The translations under genes were made by a program, and so were the position numbers. 64,000 nucleotides of DNA from Monoglobus pectinilyticus (GTDB lineage Bacteria; Bacillota; Clostridia; Monoglobales; Monoglobaceae), in NCBI RefSeq assembly GCF_002874775.1, contig NZ_CP020991.1, forward strand, positions 476,917-540,916, read 5' to 3'. Under the pieces are notes generated by a model, which saw only the letters and a program-made list of their open reading frames with translations, searched no databases and had not been told where the DNA came from. Below are positions 9,627-19,561 of this stretch, one piece after another (the first letter of the stretch is position 1; every line of letters begins with the position of its first letter).

Positions 9627-9714
9627 AAAAAGGGTACACAATTGAACCGACCCCCAAAAGTTAGATTAGAAATCTAACGAATAGGAGGTCGGTTCAATAT
9701 TGTTTACCCTTTTA
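9627..9714. repeat. 88-bp imperfect palindrome with IS3-like ends
   Basis: Arms AAAAGGGTACACAATTGAAC and its near-complement (ending ACCCTTTT) enclose TGAACCGACC...GGTCGGTTCA and an inner GTTAGATT/AATCTAAC stem. The motif TGAACCGACCCCCAAAAGTT resembles IS3/IS150-family terminal repeats, so this may be a MITE-like remnant. It also separates two convergent genes (pectate lyase and thrS) and may act as a two-way terminator. Confidence 0.6.
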
Positions 9715-9758
9715 ATATACTAAAAAACTTTATTATCAAAATACTTAAATTTACTATA

Positions 9759-11699
9759 TTAGTCTTTAGACTTTGACGCAACTTTCTTTAAAATGGTATC
9801 TATAAACTCATTTAGCTTAACTGAGCCTGTATCGCCTTCTTTTCTGTCTCGTACAGATACGGCGCCTTCTGCCTGCTCTTTTTCTCCGACAATAAGCATA
9901 TACGGCACTTTTTCAAGCTGAGCCTCTCTTATTTTATAACCTATTTTTTCTTTTCTAGTGTCTACTTCAACTCTTATTCCTACCTTTTGAAGTTCTTCGC
10001 TGACGCTATTTGCATATTCCATATAGTGGTCTGAAATAGGCAGAACTTTAACCTGTATAGGAGCGAGCCATGTCGGCAGCGCGCCTGCATATTTCTCCAG
10101 CAGTAACGCCAAGGTTCTTTCATAACATCCAATAGAAGTTCTGTGTATAACATAAGGATATTTTTTAGTACCGTCAGAATCAACATACTCCATACCAAAT
10201 CTTTCAGCTAGCTGAAAGTCAATTTGAATAGTAATCAATGTGTCCTCTTTGCCATATACATTTTTTATCTGAATGTCAAGCTTAGGTCCATAAAAAGCGG
10301 CTTCTCCATCCTCTTCAGTATAGTCGATACCCATGTCGTCCAGGATTACACGCATTCTGTCCTGAACTTCTTCCCATTGCTCCGGACTTCCTATATACTT
10401 GTCCCTATCATTTTCATCCCATTTTGAAAAACGGTAGCTAACGTCGTCATCAAGACCTAATACTTCCAGCATATATTTCGCAAGGTCCAAACATCCGGAA
10501 AATTCATCCTCAAGCTGGTCAGGACGGCAAGCCAAATGCCCTTCTGATATTGTGAACTGACGCACACGAATTAATCCGTGCATTTCACCGGAATCCTCAT
10601 TTCTAAACAAAGTAGAAGTCTCATTATATCTCAAAGGCAGGTCACGGTAACTCCTCATATCAGCCAAATATGCCTGGAACTGGAAAGGACAGGTCATAGG
10701 ACGAAGTGCAAAAACTTCTCCCTCTGCATCAGGGTCGCCTAAAACAAACATTCCGTCACGGTAATGATCCCAATGCCCTGAAATTTTATAAAGGTCGCGC
10801 TTTGCCAAAAACGGAGTCTTAGTTAAAAGATATCCTCTCTTCTGTTCTTCGTCTTCTACAAATCTTTGCAAAAGCTGGAGAACCCTTGCACCTTTTGGAA
10901 GCATAATCGGAAGCCCCTGACCAATATAGTCAACCGTTCTAAAATACCCTAACTCTCTGCCTATTTTATTGTGGTCTCTCTTCTTGGCTTCCTCAAGTTT
11001 TTCTAAATAAGCATTAAGTTCGGACTGTTTTGGAAAAGCTGTTCCGTATATACGCGACAGCATTTTATTTTTTTCATTGCCGCGCCAATAAGCACCGGCC
11101 AAGCTTTGCAGCTTAATAGCTTTCAGTTTACCGGTTGACATAAGATGAGGACCTGCGCATAGGTCAACAAAATCTCCTTGCTTATAAAAAGAAATAACCG
11201 CGTCGTCAGGCAAATCCTCTATTAACTCAACCTTATACGGCTCGTCCTTTTCTTTCATGAGTTTTATTGCTTCATCTCTCGGAAGTTCATATTTCTCGAG
11301 AGGAATATTTTCCTTAATTATTTTCTTCATCTCAGCCTCGATTTTTTCAAAATCTCCGGTTGTGATAGGAGTCTCAAATTCAAAGTCATAATAATATCCG
11401 TCTTCAATAGCCGGACCTATCGCTAGTTTTGTATTTGGATACAGCCTCTTTATAGCTTGAGCCAAAACATGCGAGGCGGTGTGACGGTACGCCTTTCTGC
11501 CATTTTCATCATTAAATGTCAGAAAACTGACCTCACAGTCGCTTTCGGGAACAAAGTTCATCTCTTTTGTTTCGCCGTTTACATCAGCGGCCAAACAGTT
11601 ACGCGCCAATCCTTCGCTTATACTTTTTGCCATATCAAGAAGGTTTGTCCCATTTTCATATTCTCTTACGTCTCCGCCTTTTAGAGTAACTTTTATCAT
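9759..11699 (-). CDS. thrS: threonine--tRNA ligase
   Basis: A 646-residue class II synthetase. Domains in order: TGS (1-60), editing domain with HTASHVLAQAI, catalytic core, and C-terminal anticodon-binding domain (from about 545, IQVKVLPISDHY). Zinc-site residues are visible as Cys in RPMTCPFQFQ, His in SEGHLACRP and His in IHRTSIG. The usual MNCPGH motif is replaced by MTCPFQ and motif 3 reads GCYERTLALLLEKYAGALP, so this is a divergent subtype. The ATG follows AAGGAAGG. Only 40 nt separate it from the PAP2-like gene, leaving no room for a T-box leader. Confidence 0.95.
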   Translation of the reverse strand: MIKVTLKGGDVREYENGTNLLDMAKSISEGLARNCLAADVNGETKEMNFVPESDCEVSFLTFNDENGRKAYRHTASHVLAQAIKRLYPNTKLAIGPAIEDGYYYDFEFETPITTGDFEKIEAEMKKIIKENIPLEKYELPRDEAIKLMKEKDEPYKVELIEDLPDDAVISFYKQGDFVDLCAGPHLMSTGKLKAIKLQSLAGAYWRGNEKNKMLSRIYGTAFPKQSELNAYLEKLEEAKKRDHNKIGRELGYFRTVDYIGQGLPIMLPKGARVLQLLQRFVEDEEQKRGYLLTKTPFLAKRDLYKISGHWDHYRDGMFVLGDPDAEGEVFALRPMTCPFQFQAYLADMRSYRDLPLRYNETSTLFRNEDSGEMHGLIRVRQFTISEGHLACRPDQLEDEFSGCLDLAKYMLEVLGLDDDVSYRFSKWDENDRDKYIGSPEQWEEVQDRMRVILDDMGIDYTEEDGEAAFYGPKLDIQIKNVYGKEDTLITIQIDFQLAERFGMEYVDSDGTKKYPYVIHRTSIGCYERTLALLLEKYAGALPTWLAPIQVKVLPISDHYMEYANSVSEELQKVGIRVEVDTRKEKIGYKIREAQLEKVPYMLIVGEKEQAEGAVSVRDRKEGDTGSVKLNEFIDTILKKVASKSKD

Positions 11700-11739
11700 T
11701 TTATATCATCCTTCCTTATCAAAATCATAAAATACTATT

Positions 11740-12201
11740 TTACAATCCCAAAAACACGCCTGAAACCAGTGCCACAAAAACACCCAAAACAGCACCGCCC
11801 AAAACTTCCAGCGGAGTGTGCCCTAAAAGCTCTTTTAGCTTTTCATCCTTCAATACCGGGTCTTTTTCTTCCCATGCTTCAACTATCATATTTATCATCT
11901 TTGCCTGCTCACCGGCAGCTCTTCTTATCCCCGACGCGTCATACATAACAATAAGCGCCAAAGCACAGCATACCACAAACAAAGCGGTGTCAAAGCCCTC
12001 AGACATACCAACGCAAGTAGCTAAACAAGCCACAATTGTCGAGTGGGACGACGGCATACCGCCCGGGCCGAAAAATCTGCCCCAATTAATCTTTTTATTT
12101 CGTATCCATTCAATTATTCCCTTGATAACGCAGGATAATAACCATGCAAACAAGACTATAAAGAAAATCCTGTTGCTGAAAAACTCCTCAAAATATCTCA
12201 T
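11740..12201 (-). CDS. divergent PAP2 family protein (YuiD-like)
   Basis: A membrane protein of about 153 residues in the DUF212/divergent PAP2 family. Visible: an N-terminal transmembrane helix (FFIVLFAWLLSCVIKGII), the RFFGPGGMPSSHSTIVACLA phosphatase-like signature, YDASGIRRAAGEQA, and a C-terminal hydrophobic helix. Substrate is unknown; a lipid or polyprenyl phosphate would fit the neighbouring ispA. The ATG at 12201 lies 8 nt after a GGAT site; the frame extends to a TTG at 12219. Confidence 0.85.
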   Translation of the reverse strand: MRYFEEFFSNRIFFIVLFAWLLSCVIKGIIEWIRNKKINWGRFFGPGGMPSSHSTIVACLATCVGMSEGFDTALFVVCCALALIVMYDASGIRRAAGEQAKMINMIVEAWEEKDPVLKDEKLKELLGHTPLEVLGGAVLGVFVALVSGVFLGL

Positions 12202-12251
12202 ATACACATCCACTTTCAAAATTAGGTTGGTTTATACAGGCAATAATCGAA

Positions 12252-13162
<911 letters not shown>

Positions 13163-13163
<1 letters not shown>

Positions 13164-13414
13164 TAGTTTTGTTCTCCCATTCCCGCAAAAGGTTGTTCCT
13201 CAATCTGCCCTGTTTCCCTGTTCTTTATTAATATATTAATTTTCTGTTCCGCCGCGTCAAGCGCTGCCGTACACTGTTTTGTAAGCTTAACTCCCTTTTC
13301 AAAGAGCTCCAGCATTTGGTCAAGAGTTACGTCTCCGCCTTCAAGCTCTTTTACTACAACTTCAAGTTCTTTTAAATTTTTCTCAAATAATTCTCTATTT
13401 TCTTTATTTTCCAT
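13163..13414 (-). CDS. xseB: exodeoxyribonuclease VII small subunit
   Basis: An 83-residue protein with the XseB signature FEKNLKELEVVVKELEGGDV followed by LDQMLELFEKGVKL. It partners XseA to degrade single-stranded DNA to oligonucleotides. The ATG at 13414 follows TGGAGA by 5 nt; a TTG four codons upstream would overlap that site. It overlaps ispA by the TAATG junction. Confidence 0.93.
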
Positions 13415-13450
13415 AGCAATCTCCAAATTATACCGTTTCTATTTATTTTA

Positions 13451-14659
13451 TTAATTTTTCTCTATTTTTTTCACATCTGCAAGCAAGCTTCCGTCACTGA
13501 CTAAAACTGTGATTTCATCACCGTCTGAAATCTGGCCGACGCTCTTTACCACTTTGCCCGCTGTATCTTTAGTAACAGAAAATCCTCTTTGAAGCGAACT
13601 TAGAGGACTGAGAGCGTCAAGCTTTGACGCATTCAGCGCAAGACTCTGCTTTTTCTCATTTAATATTCCCTGGAACGCGTTTTCAAAATTCTTATATAAG
13701 CTGTCTAAATATATCCTATTATCCTCCACTTTTACCATAGGATTTTTCAAAACAGTATTTTCACTCAGCATTTTTACTCTCATTCTGCTTCTTTCAACTA
13801 TACGGTTAGCGCATGTATACATTCTGGAATACACATTATTGAACTTTTCTCTAAGTTCAACCTGAGATGGCACAACAAGCTCTGCAGCAGCGCTCGGCGT
13901 AGGCGCTCTCAAATCCGCGACAAAATCCGATATAGTGAAGTCTATCTCATGACCTACAGCCGACACTATAGGTATATGACTGGCAAAAATTGCTCTGGCG
14001 ACTATTTCTTCATTAAAAGACCACAAATCTTCAATCGAGCCGCCGCCTCTGCCTACAATAAGAACGTCGGCTGAATCAGTATCGTTAAAATAATTTATGG
14101 CTTCAACAATACTCTGAGCCGAATTTTCCCCCTGCACAAGAACCGGATAAAGCAGTATATCAGAATATGAAAAACGTCTTGACAGTATATTCATAATATC
14201 CCTGATAGCGGCTCCTGTAGGAGCAGTGACAACTCCAATTCTCCCAGGGTACTTAGGCAGAGGTTTTTTATACTTAGGAGAGAACAATCCCTCAGCATCC
14301 AGTTTTTGTTTCAGTTTCTCAAAAGCCACATGCAGGTCGCCTATCCCCTCCTGCTCCATATGTTCTATGTATAACTGATATTGTCCGTCTCTTTCATAAA
14401 CCCCAATTCTTCCTCTAGCCAAAACTTTCATTCCGTTTTGGGGTCTGAAGTTGAGCTTGGCAGCTGCGCTTCTAAACATAACGGCTCTCATAACTCCGGT
14501 TTCGTCTTTCAGTGACATATACATATGCCCGGAGGAATGAGCTTTAAAGTTTGAAAGCTCACCTTTAACCAATACGTTATTTAAAATATCATCTCTCGCA
14601 ATAACCTGCTTTATATATAAATTGACCTGTGTTACAGTCAACGCTTGTCTCTCTATCAT
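13451..14659 (-). CDS. xseA: exodeoxyribonuclease VII large subunit
   Basis: A 402-residue catalytic subunit of exonuclease VII. The N-terminal OB fold spans about 1-100 (VTQVNLYIKQVI, VKGELSNFKAHSSGHMYMSL). The catalytic region has GVVTAPTGAAIRDI, VGRGGGSIEDLWSFNEE and VSAVGHEIDFTISD. The C-terminal part is helical. A GAGGT site precedes the ATG. It is 36 nt upstream of xseB, which encodes its partner. Confidence 0.95.
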   Translation of the reverse strand: MIERQALTVTQVNLYIKQVIARDDILNNVLVKGELSNFKAHSSGHMYMSLKDETGVMRAVMFRSAAAKLNFRPQNGMKVLARGRIGVYERDGQYQLYIEHMEQEGIGDLHVAFEKLKQKLDAEGLFSPKYKKPLPKYPGRIGVVTAPTGAAIRDIMNILSRRFSYSDILLYPVLVQGENSAQSIVEAINYFNDTDSADVLIVGRGGGSIEDLWSFNEEIVARAIFASHIPIVSAVGHEIDFTISDFVADLRAPTPSAAAELVVPSQVELREKFNNVYSRMYTCANRIVERSRMRVKMLSENTVLKNPMVKVEDNRIYLDSLYKNFENAFQGILNEKKQSLALNASKLDALSPLSSLQRGFSVTKDTAGKVVKSVGQISDGDEITVLVSDGSLLADVKKIEKN

Positions 14660-14721
14660 AATTTACCTCAAAATTTTACGGCATCAAAATATAATATGCT
14701 TTATATTTTATATACGTCAAA

Positions 14722-14766
14722 CAGAGCGGAAGCAATCCGCTATAATCCGGATTAGAACTCGCTCTG
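14722..14766 (-). other. stem-loop between nusB and xseA
   Basis: CAGAGCG (14722-14728) pairs with CGCTCTG (14760-14766), and the loop holds a second helix AATCCG/CGGATT. There is no clean T tract on either side, so it may be an attenuator or processing site rather than a terminator. Confidence 0.35.
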
Positions 14767-14788
14767 TCTGAATATTAAGTTTATACAT

Positions 14789-15190
14789 CTAGTTTTCAAG
14801 CTGTTTTTGGATACTTCCCAAAACTCCGTTTACAAATGAAACCGCCTCTTCACCGGCATATTCACGGGTAAGATTTGAAGCCTCATTAACCGAAACAGGC
14901 AGCGGCAAATCATCCATATAGAGCATTTCAAACACACCCAGTCTTAAAATCGCCAGGCTGACAGCTCCAATACGTTCAATATCCCATCCGTTTGAAAACT
15001 CAGTTATCTTTTTGTCTATCTCATCAATATTCTTTACAACGCCGGCAACTGCCTGGCTGATATATTCGCCCTGTTTACCAGTATCATACTCTTTGAAAAA
15101 ATCATCTAATATTTCGCTGATATCTTCAGGCTGAAACTTATATTGAAAGAGAATTATAAAAGTATATTCCCTTGCTTTTCTTCTGTCCAT
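14789..15190 (-). CDS. nusB: transcription antitermination factor NusB
   Basis: A 133-residue all-helical protein starting MDRRKAREYTFIILFQ, the conserved N-terminal arginine-rich box of NusB. NusB with NusE/S10 binds boxA RNA for rRNA antitermination. The C-terminal half has INEASNL-like SVNEASNLTREYAGEEAVSF, as in the family. The start is ambiguous between ATGs at 15196 and 15190; the second gives the usual family N-terminus. It lies between asp23 and xseA. Confidence 0.92.
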   Translation of the reverse strand: MDRRKAREYTFIILFQYKFQPEDISEILDDFFKEYDTGKQGEYISQAVAGVVKNIDEIDKKITEFSNGWDIERIGAVSLAILRLGVFEMLYMDDLPLPVSVNEASNLTREYAGEEAVSFVNGVLGSIQKQLEN

Positions 15191-15244
15191 AACCAACCAC
15201 AGAATAACATTCTGCCCCTTCTAAATCAAATTTAATAAAAACGC

Positions 15245-15967
15245 CTATTCAGCTTTATCTTTTTCCGGCTCTTCGCTCAATCTATCCTTTAAATCTTCCA
15301 AGATATCAGAACCTATTTCAACAGCTTCCTCAGCTTTATCCTTAACCTTATCGGCAAAATCCTCAGCTTTATCTTTAGCAATATCAGCTAAGTCTTCCGC
15401 CTTATCTTTAGCTAAGCCGGTTAAATCTTCTGCTTTATCTTTAGCTAAATCGACAAACTGCCCGGCTTTTGTTCCTGCTTTCTGAACATAGTCTGACGCC
15501 TTGTCAACCACTTCTCCCGCTGCTTCGGCCGCATTATCTACAGCTTCACTGACTGTATACGCTGCAGACCCGCTCTGAGACTTATCGCTATCTTCTTTTG
15601 GAACACTGACGCCTTCAACGCTGACATTTACAGCAACAACTGTTAAACCGGTCATTGCTTCAACTTCACTCTTAACCTTTTCCTGGATTTCCCAAGCAAC
15701 ATCCGGTATCTTAGCGCCGTATTCAACAATAATAGACAAATCGAGCGTTACGTCCTTATCGTTCACATTAACCTTTACGCCCTTTGACATATTCTTTTTG
15801 CCGAGAAGCTCGGCTATTCCGCCGGAAATCGAGCTTACCATTCCTGATACGCCTTTAACACTGCTTGCCGCAAGCGACGCCACAATAGAAACAACATCGT
15901 TTGAAATATTGACATCTCCGGTCTTTGGAGCAGCTTGCTCCTGAGGCGCATTGTTGTCTTCTGCCAT
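15245..15967 (-). CDS. Asp23/Gls24 family envelope stress protein with LEA-like repeats
   Basis: A 240-residue protein. Residues about 15-125 are an Asp23/Gls24 domain (GDVNISNDVVSIVASLAA, then EIQEKVKSEVEAMTGL). Residues 140-240 are a highly charged helical tail with repeated 11-residue units of the AKDKAEDL type, similar to LEA or apolipophorin-like repeats. Asp23 proteins in Firmicutes sit at the membrane and relate to envelope homeostasis. The tail is unusually long for this position next to nusB. A strong AGGAGG site precedes the ATG. Confidence 0.87.
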   Translation of the reverse strand: MAEDNNAPQEQAAPKTGDVNISNDVVSIVASLAASSVKGVSGMVSSISGGIAELLGKKNMSKGVKVNVNDKDVTLDLSIIVEYGAKIPDVAWEIQEKVKSEVEAMTGLTVVAVNVSVEGVSVPKEDSDKSQSGSAAYTVSEAVDNAAEAAGEVVDKASDYVQKAGTKAGQFVDLAKDKAEDLTGLAKDKAEDLADIAKDKAEDFADKVKDKAEEAVEIGSDILEDLKDRLSEEPEKDKAE

Positions 15968-16077
15968 AATATAAAACCTCCTAATTCAATTTTCAAAACA
16001 CTACGTTTGATTATAACATAACAATTTTAAGATTACAATGATTATTTTAGGCGATTTTATTAATTTTTATCATACTT

Positions 16078-16701
16078 TTATTGTTCAGAACTAATTTTTA
16101 TTTGCGAAGCTGCAACTCCGGTCTCAGCAATTATAATATCTTTTATCTGAGCCACAGAAGCGCTGTCTAAGTTTCCGCCTTTAACCACAACTGAAACTCC
16201 GCTGTCGCTGACTTGCGCAAAACAATCTTCAAACCCTTTTGACTTTACTCCGGTCTCTATTGCATTTTCATTTTCGGAATATTTTGTCAATTTAACTATA
16301 TTGCTTTCTGCTTCCTTTTTTGCTGATTCTGTTGCGTCTTTATTTGATGAAATCTCTTTCCATTTATCCATTGTGTCGCCTCTCAGTTTATCTCTGTCCT
16401 GACGGGATTGTGTTATCACATTGGCACTTTGACTTTGATTATTTTGATTATCCTGATTTTGCTGTTCATTATTATCGCTGTTATTTTGTTTTTCATCGTT
16501 ATTATCTTTATTTTCATCATTTTTATTATTTGACCAAAATGTCTCCGCATCGTCGGGCGCGGCAGTGCTGGAAACACTGACGGCGTCTGATTTGACAGCG
16601 CTTATAGTCCAGCGGTAATACCCTGCCGCCAGCACAAGCGCAATTAATCCAACAACCAATACCTGTTTGCCTCTAAATTTTGCCTTCTTTTTTGAGTTCA
16701 T
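16078..16701 (-). CDS. spoIIIAH: stage III sporulation protein AH
   Basis: A 207-residue protein with one N-terminal transmembrane helix (VLVVGLIALVLAAGYY) and a long Asn/Gln/Asp-rich linker. The C-terminal YscJ/FliF-like ring-building motif contains DCFAQVSDSGVSVVVKGG and ETGVAASQIKI. In Bacillus, SpoIIIAH in the mother cell binds SpoIIQ of the forespore to form the channel between them. It is the last of the eight spoIIIA genes, 53 nt after spoIIIAG. Confidence 0.94.
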   Translation of the reverse strand: MNSKKKAKFRGKQVLVVGLIALVLAAGYYRWTISAVKSDAVSVSSTAAPDDAETFWSNNKNDENKDNNDEKQNNSDNNEQQNQDNQNNQSQSANVITQSRQDRDKLRGDTMDKWKEISSNKDATESAKKEAESNIVKLTKYSENENAIETGVKSKGFEDCFAQVSDSGVSVVVKGGNLDSASVAQIKDIIIAETGVAASQIKISSEQ

Positions 16702-16754
16702 AAGCGTACTCTCCTTATTTATAAATTTTCTTTAATTTTTTTCGTTTTTATATA

Positions 16755-17381
16755 TTAATAAGTAATTTTAATTCTATTGGCCGCCAAGCCGTAAAGAGCT
16801 TTCACAGCCTCATAGATTTCATTTCTTACATTATCGTTTTTAGCGCCCTCCGCGACAACAACGACACCAATAGGATAAGGAAGCTTTTCCTGAACAACAT
16901 ATGGAGAAGCGTTTCCTCCAAGGCTTCCTCCCGACGACATAATCGGTCCGTTTTCTGATGAGCTGGACTCTTTCTTTCCATCCTTATCTTCGCTTGTCTC
17001 ACTTTGTTTTTTGCTGTCTGCGGCAAGAATTTTTTCATTGGTGCTGTCAATGTAAATTCTGACGCTGACGTTGCCTGCACCGCTGATTTTCTCAAGTATC
17101 CCCTTTAAATCTTCCTCCATTTTATTTACATATTCCTGCTCCGTTTTATATCCGGCTTCAGTCTGATATTGATTATAACTATTCTTTGCTTCCGAAGTTT
17201 TTGAAACGTCTTTTGAGCCAAAACTTCTTATGCAGAATAACACTATGATAGCTATTATAATTATCCATATAACAATCATGTTCATATGTTTCTTTTCGCC
17301 GGGAGAGTCGTTTTCTTTAAAATTTTGATAAAGATCGCTGCTGTGACTTTTAAGTTTTGAAAAAATAGTTTTTAGATTCAT
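16755..17381 (-). CDS. spoIIIAG: stage III sporulation protein AG
   Basis: A 208-residue protein with a transmembrane helix (MIVIWIIIIAIIVLFCIRSF, about residues 34-53) and an extracytoplasmic region. The end contains YPIGVVVVAEGAKNDNVRNE and AVKALYGLAANRIKI, a ring-building motif like those of type III secretion rings. SpoIIIAG forms a large ring in the outer forespore membrane. The ATG at 17381 follows AAGGATG; a GTG one codon earlier is also open. Confidence 0.94.
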   Translation of the reverse strand: MNLKTIFSKLKSHSSDLYQNFKENDSPGEKKHMNMIVIWIIIIAIIVLFCIRSFGSKDVSKTSEAKNSYNQYQTEAGYKTEQEYVNKMEEDLKGILEKISGAGNVSVRIYIDSTNEKILAADSKKQSETSEDKDGKKESSSSENGPIMSSGGSLGGNASPYVVQEKLPYPIGVVVVAEGAKNDNVRNEIYEAVKALYGLAANRIKITY

Positions 17382-17426
17382 CACTGCACATCCTTAGTAC
17401 CTTTTTATCGGGATAAAACCCGTGTA

Positions 17427-17942
17427 TTACTCTCTGGTTACTATCACGCCGTTCTCCGGAATCCCGGTTATAGCTGATACTATTGTTTTTATCTCGTCTG
17501 CCCTCTCGGTATCATCTCCGCTCAAAACTACATCCACTTCTTCAATAGTCCCATATTCGCTTCCGTCGTCCGCTGCCGAAACACTGACTTTTATATTATC
17601 TTTAAGCTCAGGGATTTTTGTTTCAATTCTAGTTTTAATATTATTTTCAAGAGTTTTTTTGTATATTGTAATCACATCCTCTTTTTGTTTCTTTTCAATA
17701 CTTTCAGGACTTATTTCAGAACTCATCAAAGTACGGGCTCCTTCGGCATCCAAAAAACTTTCTATATCAACTCCATTTCCCAGCAAAGATATAACAGGAC
17801 TAGATATAGTTATAATCAGCAAAAGCCCGAGCACCAAATGAACATATTTTCTATACTCATCGCTTGGCATAACCGCCTCTGCCAGAGTTCCAAACACGAC
17901 TACAGCCGAAACCGAAAATGCCCAATTTCTGATTAAGTCCAC
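17427..17942 (-). CDS. spoIIIAF: stage III sporulation protein AF
   Basis: A 171-residue protein with two N-terminal transmembrane helices (about residues 8-25 and 33-50, YVHLVLGLLLIITISSPV) and a soluble ring-building-motif domain ending AITGIPENGVIVTRE. The start is a GTG at 17942 with a GAGGTG site 7 nt upstream. It is part of the mother-cell channel complex. Confidence 0.93.
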   Translation of the reverse strand: MDLIRNWAFSVSAVVVFGTLAEAVMPSDEYRKYVHLVLGLLLIITISSPVISLLGNGVDIESFLDAEGARTLMSSEISPESIEKKQKEDVITIYKKTLENNIKTRIETKIPELKDNIKVSVSAADDGSEYGTIEEVDVVLSGDDTERADEIKTIVSAITGIPENGVIVTRE

Positions 17943-17954
17943 AACAAAGCACCT

Positions 17955-19127
17955 CTACGTTGAAATATTTATCATTACAGTAATAATTATTATGAACATC
18001 ACTGACACCGACACTAGCATTGAGAACACCATTGATATCCCATTAGCCATACATGAAATACACTCAACAAGCGACTTATGAGCTATAGGCTCGCAAAATG
18101 CTGCTACCAGCCTGAAGGTTAACATTGCGGCTATAATATTTACTATAGGCATCACAGCGATAAAAAACACCAATATTACCCCAACAACACCAACAGAGTT
18201 TTTTATAACCGAACTGCAGTTCAACACTGTTTCAACAGATTCAGAGAGTATCCCCCCAACAACAGGAATCAAATTTGACGAAGCAAATTTTGTAAGCTTT
18301 AATGTCAGTGCGTCAGCTCCGGAAGAAGCAATACTTTGAAGCCCTGCAAATGCCACAAAAACTGTCAGTAAAACGCTGAGTCCATATTTAACCGTATTAT
18401 TTATCAAAGAGACCAGCCTGGTCGTTTTCAAATTAGCCGACAGGGCGTTTATTGTTCCAAGTCCTGTGCCAACCATAACGAGCGGCATAAATATAGATTT
18501 TATTAAAGTCAGCGCAGCTTCAATTACTGTGAGAAGCACAGGTTCCAGTGAGGTAGCGGAAACGATTGCCCCGCTTGACAGTAAAGCCGTAATCATTATC
18601 GGCACTATGCACCTCATAAACAATGTCAGATTTTCTATTGCTGCCGAAGCTCCCTCAAGACAGCTGTAGAAGGTTGATGAAGCCAGCCCTGCAACGGCTA
18701 TAAAACACACATAATATGCTATTTTACCGGTCGCGTTTTTTTCAAACCCGGTCACAACAGCTGATAAAACCGAGCTTAGTATAACCATAGCGACTACAAG
18801 CAGCATATTTTTCGTCACTCCCAGCATTTCCCCAAATAATGCTGATAACAACTCCTTTACTATCCCGATCGGATTTAGCGGAACTTCGCCTGAGGCTACC
18901 CTTTTTATAAACTCCCCGATATTCATTCCGTTAGCATATGGCGTAATCGACTGGTTTATTATTTCACCGGCGCCGCCTTCAATTTGTTCTCCATACAGTT
19001 CTGAATATCCACTGATTAATTCTCCGCTTAAATCCTCTCCGTCCTGCTCCTCCGCCATAACCGCAGACGAACCAAAAAAAATTATAACCGCGGCAATTAT
19101 AATGCAGCATATAGTATAATGTTTCAA
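17955..19127 (-). CDS. spoIIIAE: stage III sporulation protein AE
   Basis: A polytopic membrane protein of about 390 residues with an N-terminal signal segment (CCIIIAAVIIFFGSSAVMA) and several further helices such as IAYYVCFIAVAGLASSTFY. It belongs to the SpoIIIAE family, the likely membrane core of the spoIIIA apparatus. A TTG start at 19127 is preferred because GGAGGTG sits 4-6 nt upstream. The open frame also contains an ATG at 19151 that overlaps the spoIIIAD stop. Confidence 0.92.
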   Translation of the reverse strand: MKHYTICCIIIAAVIIFFGSSAVMAEEQDGEDLSGELISGYSELYGEQIEGGAGEIINQSITPYANGMNIGEFIKRVASGEVPLNPIGIVKELLSALFGEMLGVTKNMLLVVAMVILSSVLSAVVTGFEKNATGKIAYYVCFIAVAGLASSTFYSCLEGASAAIENLTLFMRCIVPIMITALLSSGAIVSATSLEPVLLTVIEAALTLIKSIFMPLVMVGTGLGTINALSANLKTTRLVSLINNTVKYGLSVLLTVFVAFAGLQSIASSGADALTLKLTKFASSNLIPVVGGILSESVETVLNCSSVIKNSVGVVGVILVFFIAVMPIVNIIAAMLTFRLVAAFCEPIAHKSLVECISCMANGISMVFSMLVSVSVMFIIIITVMINIST

Positions 19128-19147
19128 GGTACACCTCCGGTAAGCTA

Positions 19148-19540
19148 TCATTTGTGCATAATTATTTCTTTAACTAAATTCAAAAGACTGTTTATGATTG
19201 GAATCGCCATAGCAAGTATTATAAGCTTCCCTCCAAGCTCAATTTTTGCCGCTATGGCGTTTTCACCTGCATCCTTGCATAACTCTGCTGTAATACACAC
19301 AAGATAGGATATTCCTATAACTTTTATAACAATCCTCATATATGAACTGTTTATACCGGCGCTTGACGCCATTCTGCTCAGTTCTTCCGTGATTCTTATA
19401 AGATACGGCATAGCGCAAGCCAAAACTGTAAACGATACCACAACAGGTATGAGCATCGAAAACTCCGGTTTTGAATTTCTCAAAAGTATCGAAAGAATTG
19501 CTCCTATCAGTCCTATACCAACTATTCGCATGACTTCCAT
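19148..19540 (-). CDS. spoIIIAD: stage III sporulation protein AD
   Basis: A 130-residue, mostly hydrophobic protein with three to four transmembrane helices. It includes IGLIGAILSILLRNSKPEFS and a C-terminal IILAMAIPIINSLLNLV. It matches SpoIIIAD, which pairs with SpoIIIAC. It lies 21 nt after spoIIIAC. Confidence 0.92.
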   Translation of the reverse strand: MEVMRIVGIGLIGAILSILLRNSKPEFSMLIPVVVSFTVLACAMPYLIRITEELSRMASSAGINSSYMRIVIKVIGISYLVCITAELCKDAGENAIAAKIELGGKLIILAMAIPIINSLLNLVKEIIMHK

Positions 19541-19561
19541 TTTTTATATCCATTCCTTATG

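Noticed and set aside
11700-11739. Possible T-box riboswitch for thrS
   Set aside because: Only 40 nt separate thrS from the upstream gene, and no specifier loop or anti-terminator is visible.
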